Shown piece after piece: positions 52,749-59,919 of a stretch of DNA of 59,919 bases. The notes under the pieces are model-generated. The model saw nothing but the letters and a program-made list of their open reading frames with translations, had not been told where the DNA came from and searched no databases. Origin of the DNA: Lachnospiraceae bacterium (lineage in GTDB: Bacteria > Bacillota > Clostridia > Lachnospirales > Lachnospiraceae); contig JAFXSQ010000023.1 in NCBI GenBank assembly GCA_017525525.1, positions 1-59,919 on the forward strand, written 5' to 3'. How positions within the stretch are numbered: position 1 is the first letter of the stretch; every line of letters starts with the position of its first letter. The translations under genes and the position numbers were made by a program.

Positions 52749-53297
52749 GTGGGCGAAATGTTCAACAAATTTAAAGTAGAAAATATCCTTGGCTCAGTGC
52801 TTATGATCGTGGTCGGTGTGTTCCTGATAATCCATCCGGACGATACCTTAAGCATAATTGCGTATGGCATTTCCGCGGTAATGGTGATCATGGGCATCAT
52901 AAAGATAGTTGGTTATCTTAAAGGTTCTAAAGGAGATTCCACGGTAAACGGACTGAACGAATATTCATCCCCCTGGAATCTTATTGCGGGTATATTGCTT
53001 ATTATCTTTGCAGGTCTTATCGCAACGGTTTTAATGAACCTTATCTCATTCGTGCTTGGTATCCTCATCATAGGAAGCGGAGCAATTAAGCTCGAGCAGG
53101 GTATTACAATGAACAAGAACGGAGGCAAGGGGCTTTTTGTTATAATTCTCGGAGTTGTTGCTATTGCGCTCGGAGTAATCTGCATAGCAAAGCCGAGCTT
53201 TGTGAACAACATTATTACGCAGCTTATAGGCGCGGGACTTGCGTATGGAGGCGTGACGGATATTTTGTCTACCGCGTTAGTCTCAAAGTCAAAATAA
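52749..53297 (+). CDS. DUF308/HdeD-like membrane protein
   Basis: A 182-aa protein with six hydrophobic segments arranged as repeated pairs (GVFLIIHPDDTLSIIAYGIS and similar later stretches), the DUF308/HdeD pattern. HdeD is an acid-resistance protein in E. coli; the function here is unknown. The GTG start at 52749 has GGAGG eight bases upstream; the internal ATG at 52758 is too close to nothing better. It is 10 bases from the Fur-like gene, so one operon. Confidence 0.85.
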   Translation: MGEMFNKFKVENILGSVLMIVVGVFLIIHPDDTLSIIAYGISAVMVIMGIIKIVGYLKGSKGDSTVNGLNEYSSPWNLIAGILLIIFAGLIATVLMNLISFVLGILIIGSGAIKLEQGITMNKNGGKGLFVIILGVVAIALGVICIAKPSFVNNIITQLIGAGLAYGGVTDILSTALVSKSK

Positions 53298-53307
53298 AGG
53301 AACTGTT

Positions 53308-53748
53308 ATGGCAAATGTAAATGACAACGAAACGCTTTCCGGATTTATGGGCCGTGATGAAATATACGAGAGGCTTAAGCAAAACGGCTTGAGGATAACC
53401 GACCAGAGAAAGCTCATCATAGACGTAATAACCACGGAGGAGTATTCCTGCTGCAAGGAGGTTTATCTTCTCGCGCACAAGCGTGATGCAAGCATTGGCA
53501 TCGCAACTGTTTACCGCATGATAAACGTCCTGGAGGATATAGGCGCGATAAGCAGAAAGAGTATCGAGAAGGCTCCCTGTAACGGTCGTTGTTGCGATAT
53601 GAAGGAGGGCTGTACTGTGGTTGCCGATGAGAGTACACAGGTAAATTTATCCGAGGAGGATATGCAGGAAGCGTTAAAATATATTATGAAGAAGAAAGGC
53701 TACGAGGATGTGGAACAGATAAAAGCAGTTCTTTTCACACCCCGGTAG
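53308..53748 (+). CDS. Fur-family regulator with cysteine-rich C-terminus
   Basis: A 146-aa protein with the Fur winged helix: LKQNGLRITDQRKLIID, YLLAHKRDASIGIATVYRMI and NVLEDIGAI. The C-terminal domain departs from Fur: the His-rich metal site (HHHxH type) is absent, and it has a CNGRCCDMKEGC cluster instead of two clean CxxC pairs. It may sense another metal or oxidant, or only keep the structural zinc. It sits between the DUF308 gene and exonuclease III, ten bases from each. Confidence 0.85.
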   Translation: MANVNDNETLSGFMGRDEIYERLKQNGLRITDQRKLIIDVITTEEYSCCKEVYLLAHKRDASIGIATVYRMINVLEDIGAISRKSIEKAPCNGRCCDMKEGCTVVADESTQVNLSEEDMQEALKYIMKKKGYEDVEQIKAVLFTPR

Positions 53749-53757
53749 AATACTTGT

Positions 53758-54513
53758 ATGAAGCTTGTATCTTGGAATGTGAACGGCCTTCGCGCCGTGA
53801 TGGATAAGGGTTTTAAGGAAGTATTCGCAGATTTTGCTGCGGATATTTTCTGTCTGCAGGAGATAAAGCTTTCCGCGGGCCAGCTTGACTGGGAACCGGA
53901 GGGCTATCACTCCTATTGGAACTATGCCGAAAAGAAAGGGTACTCGGGGACTGCCATATTCTCGAAGCAGGAACCGCTTGAGGTTACCTACGGGATAGGA
54001 ATCGACGAGCATGATCACGAGGGCCGGGTTATAACTCTTGAGTTCGAAAAGTATTTCATGGTGGTTGTATATACGCCGAATTCTCAGAATGAATTAAAGA
54101 GGCTTGATTATCGCATGAAGTGGGAAGATGACTTCAGGGATTATCTTGTCGAATTGAAGAAGGCAAAGTCAGTTATAGTCTGCGGAGATATGAATGTTGC
54201 CCACAACGAGATAGACCTTAAGAATCCGAAGAGCAACCGGCGTAATGCGGGCTTTACGGATGAGGAGAGAGCGAAGTTTACCGAGCTCCTTGAGAGTGGG
54301 TTTATCGATACTTTCAGGTACTTCTATCCGGACATGACCGACATTTATTCGTGGTGGTCGTACCGGTTTAAGGCGCGGGAGAAGAACGCAGGGTGGCGCA
54401 TAGATTATTTCCTCGCATCCGAGGATTTGAAAGACAGACTTGAGGACGCGAAGATCCACACGGAGGTGTATGGTTCTGACCATTGTCCTGTGGAGTTGGA
54501 TGTACGACTGTAA
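53758..54513 (+). CDS. xth: Exodeoxyribonuclease III
   Basis: A 251-aa AP endonuclease/exonuclease of the Xth family. It has [10 protein letters not shown] at the start, LQEIKLS with the metal Glu, [28 protein letters not shown] with Asp-Asn, the WRIDYF segment and the closing SDHCPV with the Asp-His pair. It repairs abasic sites. It overlaps no gene and follows the Fur-like gene by ten bases. Confidence 0.95.
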   Translation: MKLVSWNVNGLRAVMDKGFKEVFADFAADIFCLQEIKLSAGQLDWEPEGYHSYWNYAEKKGYSGTAIFSKQEPLEVTYGIGIDEHDHEGRVITLEFEKYFMVVVYTPNSQNELKRLDYRMKWEDDFRDYLVELKKAKSVIVCGDMNVAHNEIDLKNPKSNRRNAGFTDEERAKFTELLESGFIDTFRYFYPDMTDIYSWWSYRFKAREKNAGWRIDYFLASEDLKDRLEDAKIHTEVYGSDHCPVELDVRL

Positions 54514-54548
54514 TTTGGTGGCTAAAGTGACGCAGCTTCACACTGTAT

Positions 54549-54742
54549 GTTAAGTACGCAGGACGTTCGCACTCCGTTTGGAGCGTGTACCCGATGAACG
54601 CAGTGAGTCGTTGGTACCGCCCATGCGACAGGGCTCCGACGAGCTTGCGAGTCGGCTAAGCCCGAACCGCTCAACGACGTAGCCCTTCTAAGCTCGTGAG
54701 GGACCTCGCTAAGAAGGGACGTCGCTCTACGGCCTGCTTAAC
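54549..54742 (+). ncRNA. Candidate structured RNA or complex hairpin element
   Basis: About 195 bases with nested pairing. The outer stem is GTTAAG (54549-54554) / CTTAAC (54737-54742) stacked on CAGG (54559-54562) / CCTG (54733-54736). Branches are CGTTC/GAACG; TCGTTG (54608-54613) / CAACGA (54672-54677), enclosing GGGCT/AGCCC and CCGAC/GTCGG; and GACGTAGCCCTTCT / AGAAGGGACGTC. No ORF runs through. It does not match tmRNA, RNase P, SRP or 6S RNA by eye. It may be a stable RNA or a composite extragenic repeat. Confidence 0.5.
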
Positions 54743-54778
54743 TTAATATGTATGTCGCGGTTGCTGGGAATAGAAAAT

Positions 54779-54850
54779 AAAAAGATTCTTCGGGCTAAAG
54801 CCCTCAGAATGACACAACGGTGTCACTCCGAGCGTAGCGAAGAGTCTTAA
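54779..54850 (+). repeat. Class II repeat before the phosphofructokinase gene
   Basis: AAGATTCTTCGGGCTAAAGC opens it, TGTCACTCCGAGCG follows, and AGCGAAGAGTCTTA closes it, directly before the AAGGA ribosome site of the next gene. Confidence 0.88.
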
Positions 54851-54863
54851 AGGATTTATAATT

Positions 54864-55769
54864 ATGGTTTACACGGTTACATTGAATCCGTCGCTTGACT
54901 ACATTGTGGATGTTGACGGGTTTGCTATTGGGCAGGTGAATAGGACTAAGGGAGAGAAAATTTACCCCGGAGGGAAGGGACTGAATGTCTCGATGGTCTT
55001 GAAGGAGCTCGGAGTTGAGACTAAGGCGCTCGGATTTACTGCGGGGTTTACCGGTGAGGCGCTTGAGAAACTGCTGAGAGAACGGGGTGTTGAGTCTGAT
55101 TTTATTCAGCTTGGTGAGGGACTGACGAGGATCAATGTCAAGCTCAGGTCGGGTGAGGAGACCGAGATCAATGGGCAGGGGCCGGTTGTGAGTGAAAGAG
55201 ATATCGATAAGCTCTGTGAGAAGCTTAAAGCTCTCGGCGAGGGAGATTGCATAGTTCTTGCGGGTTCGGTTCCTTCGGGCATGCCCAAGACGGTGTACAG
55301 GGATATAATCGATAAGGTATCCGGTCAGGGGCTGAAGGTGGCGGTTGATACCAACGGAGAGCTGCTGCTGTCGGTGCTTGACACGAAGCCCTTTTTGATA
55401 AAACCGAACAATCATGAGCTTTCGGACATCTTCGGGGTTGAGATCAAGACCAAGGAAGATGCGGCCGTTTTTGCTAAAAAGCTGCAGGAGAGGGGCGCAG
55501 GAAATGTGCTCGTTTCCATGGCCGGCGAGGGTGCGGTGCTTGTGACGGAGGCCGGAGAAGTCATAGAGAGCGGCGTTCCGAAGGGGGAGGTTAAGAACTC
55601 CGTCGGAGCGGGAGATTCCATGCTTGCAGGATTTATCGCGGGCTACATGGAAAGCGGTGACTATGCAAGGTCACTTAAAATGGGTATATGTGCAGGGAGT
55701 GCGAGTGCATTTTCGGAGCTTCTTGCGACAAAAAAAGAGATAGAAGAATTAATGAAGGGAGATTACTAA
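54864..55769 (+). CDS. fruK: 1-phosphofructokinase family kinase
   Basis: A 301-aa PfkB-family sugar kinase. VTLNPSLDYIV at the start, PGGKGLNVS, IKPNNHELS and the catalytic NSVGAGDSMLAGF are those of 1-phosphofructokinase/tagatose-6-phosphate kinase. It phosphorylates fructose-1-phosphate to the bisphosphate. No fruA or fruR is adjacent, so a tagatose-6-phosphate kinase (LacC) role is possible. It lies 1 base before the cyclophilin gene. Confidence 0.85.
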   Translation: MVYTVTLNPSLDYIVDVDGFAIGQVNRTKGEKIYPGGKGLNVSMVLKELGVETKALGFTAGFTGEALEKLLRERGVESDFIQLGEGLTRINVKLRSGEETEINGQGPVVSERDIDKLCEKLKALGEGDCIVLAGSVPSGMPKTVYRDIIDKVSGQGLKVAVDTNGELLLSVLDTKPFLIKPNNHELSDIFGVEIKTKEDAAVFAKKLQERGAGNVLVSMAGEGAVLVTEAGEVIESGVPKGEVKNSVGAGDSMLAGFIAGYMESGDYARSLKMGICAGSASAFSELLATKKEIEELMKGDY

Positions 55770-55770
55770 G

Positions 55771-56289
55771 ATGAGCAATCCGATTTTTACAATTACCATG
55801 GAGGACGGCAGTGTGATGAAGGGCGAGCTTTATCCCGAGATCGCGCCGAATACGGTCAATAATTTCATAAGCCTTATCAAGAAGGGCTTTTACGATGGAC
55901 TTATATTCCACAGGGTTATAGCAGGCTTTATGATCCAGGGCGGAGATCCGGACGGAATAGGTACCGGCGGACCGGGCTATTCGATCAAGGGCGAGTTCTC
56001 AAGCAATGGCTTTAAGAATGACTTAAAGCATGAGCCGGGCGTTCTCTCCATGGCAAGAGCTATGGATCCGGATTCGGCGGGAAGCCAGTTCTTCCTTATG
56101 CACAAGACCTCACCGCATCTTGACGGAGAGTATGCGGCTTTCGGTAAGGTGACAGAGGGACTCGATGTGGTTGACAAGATTGCCAGCACACCGACCGATT
56201 ACAACGAGAGGCCTTATGAGACCCAGAGGATACAGTCTATGACGGTAGACACCCTCGGGGTAGATTACCCGGAGCCTGAGAAGGTGTGA
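55771..56289 (+). CDS. Cyclophilin-type peptidyl-prolyl isomerase
   Basis: A 172-aa cytoplasmic cyclophilin (no signal peptide). The FHRVIAGFMIQGGDPDG catalytic stretch, SQFFLMHKTSPHLDG and AFGKVTEGLDVV are canonical. It speeds proline isomerisation in protein folding. It starts one base after the 1-phosphofructokinase stop and is probably co-transcribed. Confidence 0.93.
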   Translation: MSNPIFTITMEDGSVMKGELYPEIAPNTVNNFISLIKKGFYDGLIFHRVIAGFMIQGGDPDGIGTGGPGYSIKGEFSSNGFKNDLKHEPGVLSMARAMDPDSAGSQFFLMHKTSPHLDGEYAAFGKVTEGLDVVDKIASTPTDYNERPYETQRIQSMTVDTLGVDYPEPEKV

Positions 56290-56344
56290 TTTGACTTTGA
56301 TGTGATAAAACTCAGACAGTAATACTGAAACGGAGGCTAGAAAG

Positions 56345-57295
56345 ATGTCTGATACGGTAGTTAAGATTACGAATCTTGTCAAGCGCTACAAGGAACTTGT
56401 AGCGCTTGACAATTTTAACTTAGAGATTAAAAAGGGAGAGGTTTTTGGCCTTCTCGGCCCGAACGGTTCAGGCAAGAGCACGACCATGAATTGTGTGCTC
56501 TCGCTTCTTGCTTATGATGAAGGCGAGATAGAGGTGTTCGGAGAGCGCATGGAGCCGTCAAGGTACGACCTGAAAAAAAGAATAGGAGTCGTACCGCAGA
56601 ATGTGGCTGTTTTTGATGAGCTTACGGTTCAGGAGAACATAGATTATTTCTGCGGGCTCTACATAAAGGATAAGGAGACAAAAAGCAAGTATGTTGAGGA
56701 TGCGATAGAATTCGTGGGGCTTTCCGACTTTAGGAAGTTTAAACCGAGAAAGCTTTCGGGAGGTTTACTTCGCAGACTGAATATTGCCTGCGGTATCGCG
56801 CACAAGCCGGAGCTCATCTTCTTTGATGAGCCGACGGTGGCCGTTGATCCCCAGAGCAGAAATAAGATATTGGAGAACATCACCGAGCTGAATAAACAGG
56901 GCGCGACTATTGTGTACACAACACATTACATGGAAGAGGTGGAGCAAATATGCACCAATATTCTGATCATGGACCGCGGCAAATCGGTTGCTTCCGGAAC
57001 AAGCGAAGAATTAAAGAAGATGATCAAGAATACAGAGAATGTGGTTGTGGACATCAAGCGTCTTCCGGCAGAGAAGATAGAGGAGCTTAAGAAGCTTTCG
57101 CATGTGTACGAGGTAAGCTATGTATCCGACAGGCTGACCATAAAGTGCGCGGGAGGACGGCACAACATCTCCCATGTGATCGCTTTTTTTGAGAAGGAAA
57201 ATATCGAATATGACAGAATCTATTCGGAGCTTCCGACCTTAAATGATGTCTTCCTTGAGATAACGGGTAAGGAACTCAGGGATAAGGAGGACTGA
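56345..57295 (+). CDS. ABC-2 type exporter ATPase
   Basis: A 316-aa ATPase: Walker A GPNGSGKST, signature LSGGLLRRLNI, Walker B LIFFDEPTVAVDP, H-loop in TTHYMEE. The C-terminal 80 residues form the extra domain of the DrrA/CcmA type. It pairs with the two following permease genes. CGGAGG lies upstream of the ATG; only three bases separate it from the first permease gene. Confidence 0.92.
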   Translation: MSDTVVKITNLVKRYKELVALDNFNLEIKKGEVFGLLGPNGSGKSTTMNCVLSLLAYDEGEIEVFGERMEPSRYDLKKRIGVVPQNVAVFDELTVQENIDYFCGLYIKDKETKSKYVEDAIEFVGLSDFRKFKPRKLSGGLLRRLNIACGIAHKPELIFFDEPTVAVDPQSRNKILENITELNKQGATIVYTTHYMEEVEQICTNILIMDRGKSVASGTSEELKKMIKNTENVVVDIKRLPAEKIEELKKLSHVYEVSYVSDRLTIKCAGGRHNISHVIAFFEKENIEYDRIYSELPTLNDVFLEITGKELRDKED

Positions 57296-57298
57296 CAG

Positions 57299-58477
57299 AT
57301 GGCGGGACGCATTTTTGTTACACACTTGAAGCTTGCCTTGCGTGAAAAGCATGCCCTGTTCTGGACACTTGCATTTGGCATGATCCTCGGTACCTTGTTC
57401 TATGTGGCGTTCCACGGAATCTATTCCCAGGAGAGCCTGGATTCGATCCCGACTGCACTTGTGACAGGGGATGCTCTTGAGAGTATGAAAGACGGTGAAG
57501 GTAATGCCGTGGACATCGAAGGGATGCTAAAGGAGCTTACCTATGACAACGGCAAGAAGATGCTTGAGCTTAAAACCGTCAGTGAAAGCGAGGCGGAGGA
57601 ACTACTTGCAAATGGTGACGTGGACGGTGTAATATCTGTTACTCTTGACGAGCAGAACGCTCCGAAGTTTTCTCTTGAGATAAAGGAGAACGGTATCGGG
57701 CAGAGTGTATTGACCGTGGTTGTGGGAGAGTATCAGGCAAGCTTTGATTATTTGAGATATCTCTATGAGAATCATCCCGACAGGCTTGCGGATTATTTTG
57801 CAAGAAATGATCAGGTTATAGATTATGTAGAAGCAAAAAACATCGGCGGGAACAACAAGGATCCGTACGTGGCTTATTTTTATAATCTTATGGCCATGGT
57901 ATGCCTGTTTTGCTCGCTTCAAAGCTTGGCTGCCATGTGCAGGAATCAGGCAGATATAGATGATGTAGGCAAGAGGACGAATCTGGTGCCGGTCAACAAG
58001 ATGGTGTACGAGCTTTCGGCTCTGGCGGCGGTTTATGTGATTCAGTTTGTGGCAACATCCCTTGTGCTTTGCTACCTGAACTTTGTTCTCGGGGTGGATT
58101 TCGGCGGCGAGCTTCCGTGGCTGTTCCTGATGACAGCCCTCGGTACGCTGCTTGGCGTGTCACTTGGCTTCATGGTGGCACATATCGGCGCTAAGAGCTA
58201 TGACAAGAAGGAGACGATCCTTACGGTTATAACCCTCTTGGGCGGGTTCTTCGCCGGGCTTTTCTACCATGGTATGAAGGCGGTTATGGAGGAGAACTGT
58301 CCCATAGTTAACAGGATCAATCCTTCAGCCGTGATCACGGATTCATTTTACAGTCTGAATATGTTCGGGCCCGGTGACAGAGTTACGAGATCCGTAATCT
58401 ATATGCTGGCTCTCGCCGCGGTATTTATTGCCATAGGAAGTTTACTCGGAAGGAGGCAGCGGTATGCAAGTCTTTAA
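57299..58477 (+). CDS. ABC-2 type permease, subunit 1
   Basis: A 392-aa membrane protein: one N-terminal segment, a large extracytoplasmic loop (about 40-195) and five or six C-terminal segments, the ABC-2 (YhaP/NatB-like) layout. AAGGAGG precedes the ATG. Its end overlaps the second permease gene by 14 bases. The exported substrate is unknown; antibiotic, lipid or sodium export are the family's roles. Confidence 0.88.
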   Translation: MAGRIFVTHLKLALREKHALFWTLAFGMILGTLFYVAFHGIYSQESLDSIPTALVTGDALESMKDGEGNAVDIEGMLKELTYDNGKKMLELKTVSESEAEELLANGDVDGVISVTLDEQNAPKFSLEIKENGIGQSVLTVVVGEYQASFDYLRYLYENHPDRLADYFARNDQVIDYVEAKNIGGNNKDPYVAYFYNLMAMVCLFCSLQSLAAMCRNQADIDDVGKRTNLVPVNKMVYELSALAAVYVIQFVATSLVLCYLNFVLGVDFGGELPWLFLMTALGTLLGVSLGFMVAHIGAKSYDKKETILTVITLLGGFFAGLFYHGMKAVMEENCPIVNRINPSAVITDSFYSLNMFGPGDRVTRSVIYMLALAAVFIAIGSLLGRRQRYASL

Positions 58478-59633
58478 GAGCTTTTTTAAGATCCTTAAGG
58501 CACAGAAGGCCGGGATTATCATCTATACGGCTATCATCCTTGTTATGCTGCTGGTCATGGGTAAGGCAGGCACCGGTAACGAGGATGTCTTTGAGCAGAC
58601 GGGCTACACCATCATAATTGATGATGAGGATGATACCGAGGTTTCGCGTGGGCTTAAAGAATATCTGCTTTCTATCCACGAAGAGAAGAAGGGGGATTTT
58701 TCGGAGGACCAGATCACCGATCTTTTGTACTACCGTTCGGTTTTGGCGCATGTTGTTATACCGAAGGGCTTTGAAGAGGATGTAAAGTCCGGCAGGAATT
58801 CAGGCGTGCAGCTCAGGTCGGATGACAGTCTTCCGGTTGCAAGTTATCTGGAAAGCCAGATCAATGCTTACATCAAGCACTTATATAATTATCTTTCCGT
58901 GGGTGAGACATTTGCGGAGGCTGACAGTAAGGCGAAAAACGACTCGGACTACAGCAGGCTTGTGACCATGTCACAGAGTAAAAATGCCAACGAGAACAGG
59001 CTCGATAGTGTAAATGTTATACTTTTTGCGGCATTTTCGCTGATGGGAATTATACTTTCGGGACTATTACCCGTACTGTTCAAGTTCAAGAACAAAGGCG
59101 TGGCTGAAAGAACTGCCGTATCTTCGTACAGGCCGGAAAAGAGGGTGCTTGAGCTGAGCCTGGCGACGGTGCTTTTTTCCTTCGTGGTATTCCTGGCGCT
59201 TGCGGCTATGCTTTACTTCCTTGCAGGAAAGAAGTACGACGTTGCCGACCTCGGATTGTACGCGTTGAACCTCTTTACATTTACGGTGGTAACAGCGCTT
59301 ATAGCAATCATGATAGCACAGCTTCCAATCTCCGGATCTACCAGCCAGGTTGGTATGATTACAAATGTGGTCAGCTTATCGCTTTCGTTTCTGGGAGGTA
59401 TCTTCGTACCGCTGTCAGTCCTTGGAGAGGGCGTAAAGAGTTTTGGCAGGTTCCTGCCGACCTATTGGTATGCGACAGCGGTGGAAAAGATTGAGACCGG
59501 CGCCGCGTTCTCGGAGATTGCGGTCTGCCTTCTGATACAGCTTTTGTTCGGAGCAGCATTTATAGTGGTCGGAATAATATGCGCAAGAATGTCGGAGAAC
59601 AAGTCTGCGCGGCCGGCTAAAAGTGAAAATTAA
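58464..59633 (+). CDS. ABC-2 type permease, subunit 2
   Basis: A 389-aa permease of the same layout as subunit 1 (N-terminal segment, loop about 40-180, then five or six segments with SLSFLGGIFVPLSVLGEGV typical of ABC-2 proteins). GGAGG lies inside the end of the preceding gene. It ends the operon; no clear terminator follows. Confidence 0.88.
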   Translation: MQVFKSFFKILKAQKAGIIIYTAIILVMLLVMGKAGTGNEDVFEQTGYTIIIDDEDDTEVSRGLKEYLLSIHEEKKGDFSEDQITDLLYYRSVLAHVVIPKGFEEDVKSGRNSGVQLRSDDSLPVASYLESQINAYIKHLYNYLSVGETFAEADSKAKNDSDYSRLVTMSQSKNANENRLDSVNVILFAAFSLMGIILSGLLPVLFKFKNKGVAERTAVSSYRPEKRVLELSLATVLFSFVVFLALAAMLYFLAGKKYDVADLGLYALNLFTFTVVTALIAIMIAQLPISGSTSQVGMITNVVSLSLSFLGGIFVPLSVLGEGVKSFGRFLPTYWYATAVEKIETGAAFSEIAVCLLIQLLFGAAFIVVGIICARMSENKSARPAKSEN

Positions 59634-59789
59634 GTGGAATTATCTCGTTTTTTTGGGCAGATAAAAGCAACGGATTGCAAAAAAATATTGATATTGACAA
59701 TGATAACGACCTATGGTGTGAAGACAAATAAGTATAGTGGGCTGGTTAACAGCAGTATAGTTTTGGATGATCTTTTTAAGAAGGTGTAG
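59634..59789 (+). pseudogene. Remnant of an AAA-ATPase gene C-terminus
   Basis: Directly after the permease stop the same strand stays open to a stop at 59787-59789 and reads RFFGQIKATDCKKILILTM, ITTYGVKTNKYSGLVN, then LDDLF. This is the characteristic C-terminal end of Firmicute AAA ATPases with a nuclease-like C-domain. No start or ATPase domain remains, so it is a truncated leftover that marks a rearrangement joint. Confidence 0.6.
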
Positions 59790-59792
59790 AAG

Positions 59793-59919
59793 TTGGCGAA
59801 AAACCTGTTTGATATCATACCGGCGGATTTTTACAAGCCGCTTACAAGTAAATACAAAAGGATGTACGCTGATTGCATTCTTTTGATGTTCAACACATTT
59901 AAGCCGGAGATATCATACG
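59793..59919 (+). CDS. jetA: Wadjet JetA-like protein, N-terminal fragment (runs off edge)
   Basis: From TTG 59793, with AAGGTG six bases upstream, the frame reads AKNLFDIIPADFYKPLTSKY, then RMYADCILLMFNTFKPEIS, up to the window edge. The LFDIIP...F..L.S....Y..C start is typical of JetA/DUF5716, the kleisin-like first component of the Wadjet (JetABCD) plasmid/phage defence system. Only 42 residues are visible, so the call needs the flanking sequence. Confidence 0.55.
   Translation, partial: MAKNLFDIIPADFYKPLTSKYKRMYADCILLMFNTFKPEISY

Noticed and set aside
59681-59710. Fur box near the right edge
   Set aside because: TTGATATTGACAATGATAAC resembles a Fur box loosely, but lies inside the ATPase remnant and matches poorly in the second half.

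Overview
The window looks like chromosome from a Gram-positive anaerobe of the Clostridia, most likely a Lachnospiraceae (Butyrivibrio/Roseburia-like). The grounds are strong AGGAGG ribosome sites, sigma-A promoters with 17-bp spacers, lipoproteins with Thr/Glu-rich linkers, an HU protein, PfoR-like EIIC and TraX proteins, frequent ATA and AGA/AGG codons, and no outer-membrane genes. The genus is inferred from gene style, not from a marker. No rRNA or tRNA gene was seen.

Layout. 1-1400: accessory junk with two tiny ORFs, a decayed DUF6273 gene and an inverted repeat. 1403-3913: a divergent pair, an AAA ATPase and an HExxH metallopeptidase-like protein, with helically phased TTATAAC repeats between them. 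4046-10774: an unusual gene set made of an ankyrin-like protein (frameshifted), a vWA protein with a degenerate peptidase site, a MoxR-like ATPase and a CbxX/CfxQ AAA+ ATPase with an acidic N-terminus. 10790-11249: remnants of a GGDEF gene and a HAD phosphatase gene. 11314-14739: lipoprotein, intracellular GH26 enzyme, CmpB-like membrane protein, corrinoid adenosyltransferase-like P-loop protein. 14931-18699: acyl-CoA synthetase, FabF and TraX operon. 18742-18925: three hairpins at exact 74-bp period. 19165-29124: lipidated trigger-factor-like foldase, HU, ParB-like/BMP fusion, phosphoesterase, citrate synthase, flavin reductase, CobI/CbiL, ACT protein, trpE and trpG. 29121-31717 (minus): ABC importer of the sulfonate/nitrate type. 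32084-37118: an unrecognised pair including a 1374-residue helical protein. 37126-39519 (minus): YhcC-like radical SAM protein and HD-GYP protein. 39759-46093: RlmI-like methyltransferase, TetR regulator, MmpL transporter and a heptad-repeat lipoprotein. 46352-59633: zinc-ribbon tail-anchored protein, EIIC, heterodimeric ABC exporter, DUF308 protein, Fur-like regulator, exonuclease III, 1-phosphofructokinase, cyclophilin and an ABC-2 exporter. 59634-59919: an ATPase remnant, then the first codons of what looks like a Wadjet jetA gene running off the edge.

How the genes may work together. The clearest new link is regulatory. The 21-bp palindrome ATGTAGT-N7-ACTACAT lies just downstream of the -10 of the acyl-CoA synthetase/fabF/traX operon and again between the TetR gene and the MmpL operon. 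One TetR regulator may therefore control acyl activation/elongation together with an MmpL-type exporter. Second, most larger intergenic gaps carry modular hairpin repeats. Their orientation follows the adjacent gene in every copy seen, their stems co-vary, and several end right at a ribosome site or supply a neighbour's stop codon. Third, the 4-10.8 kb cluster resembles vWA-MoxR systems but adds a CbxX-type ATPase and an inactive-looking peptidase domain.

Limits: all family assignments come from reading motifs; no database search was run.
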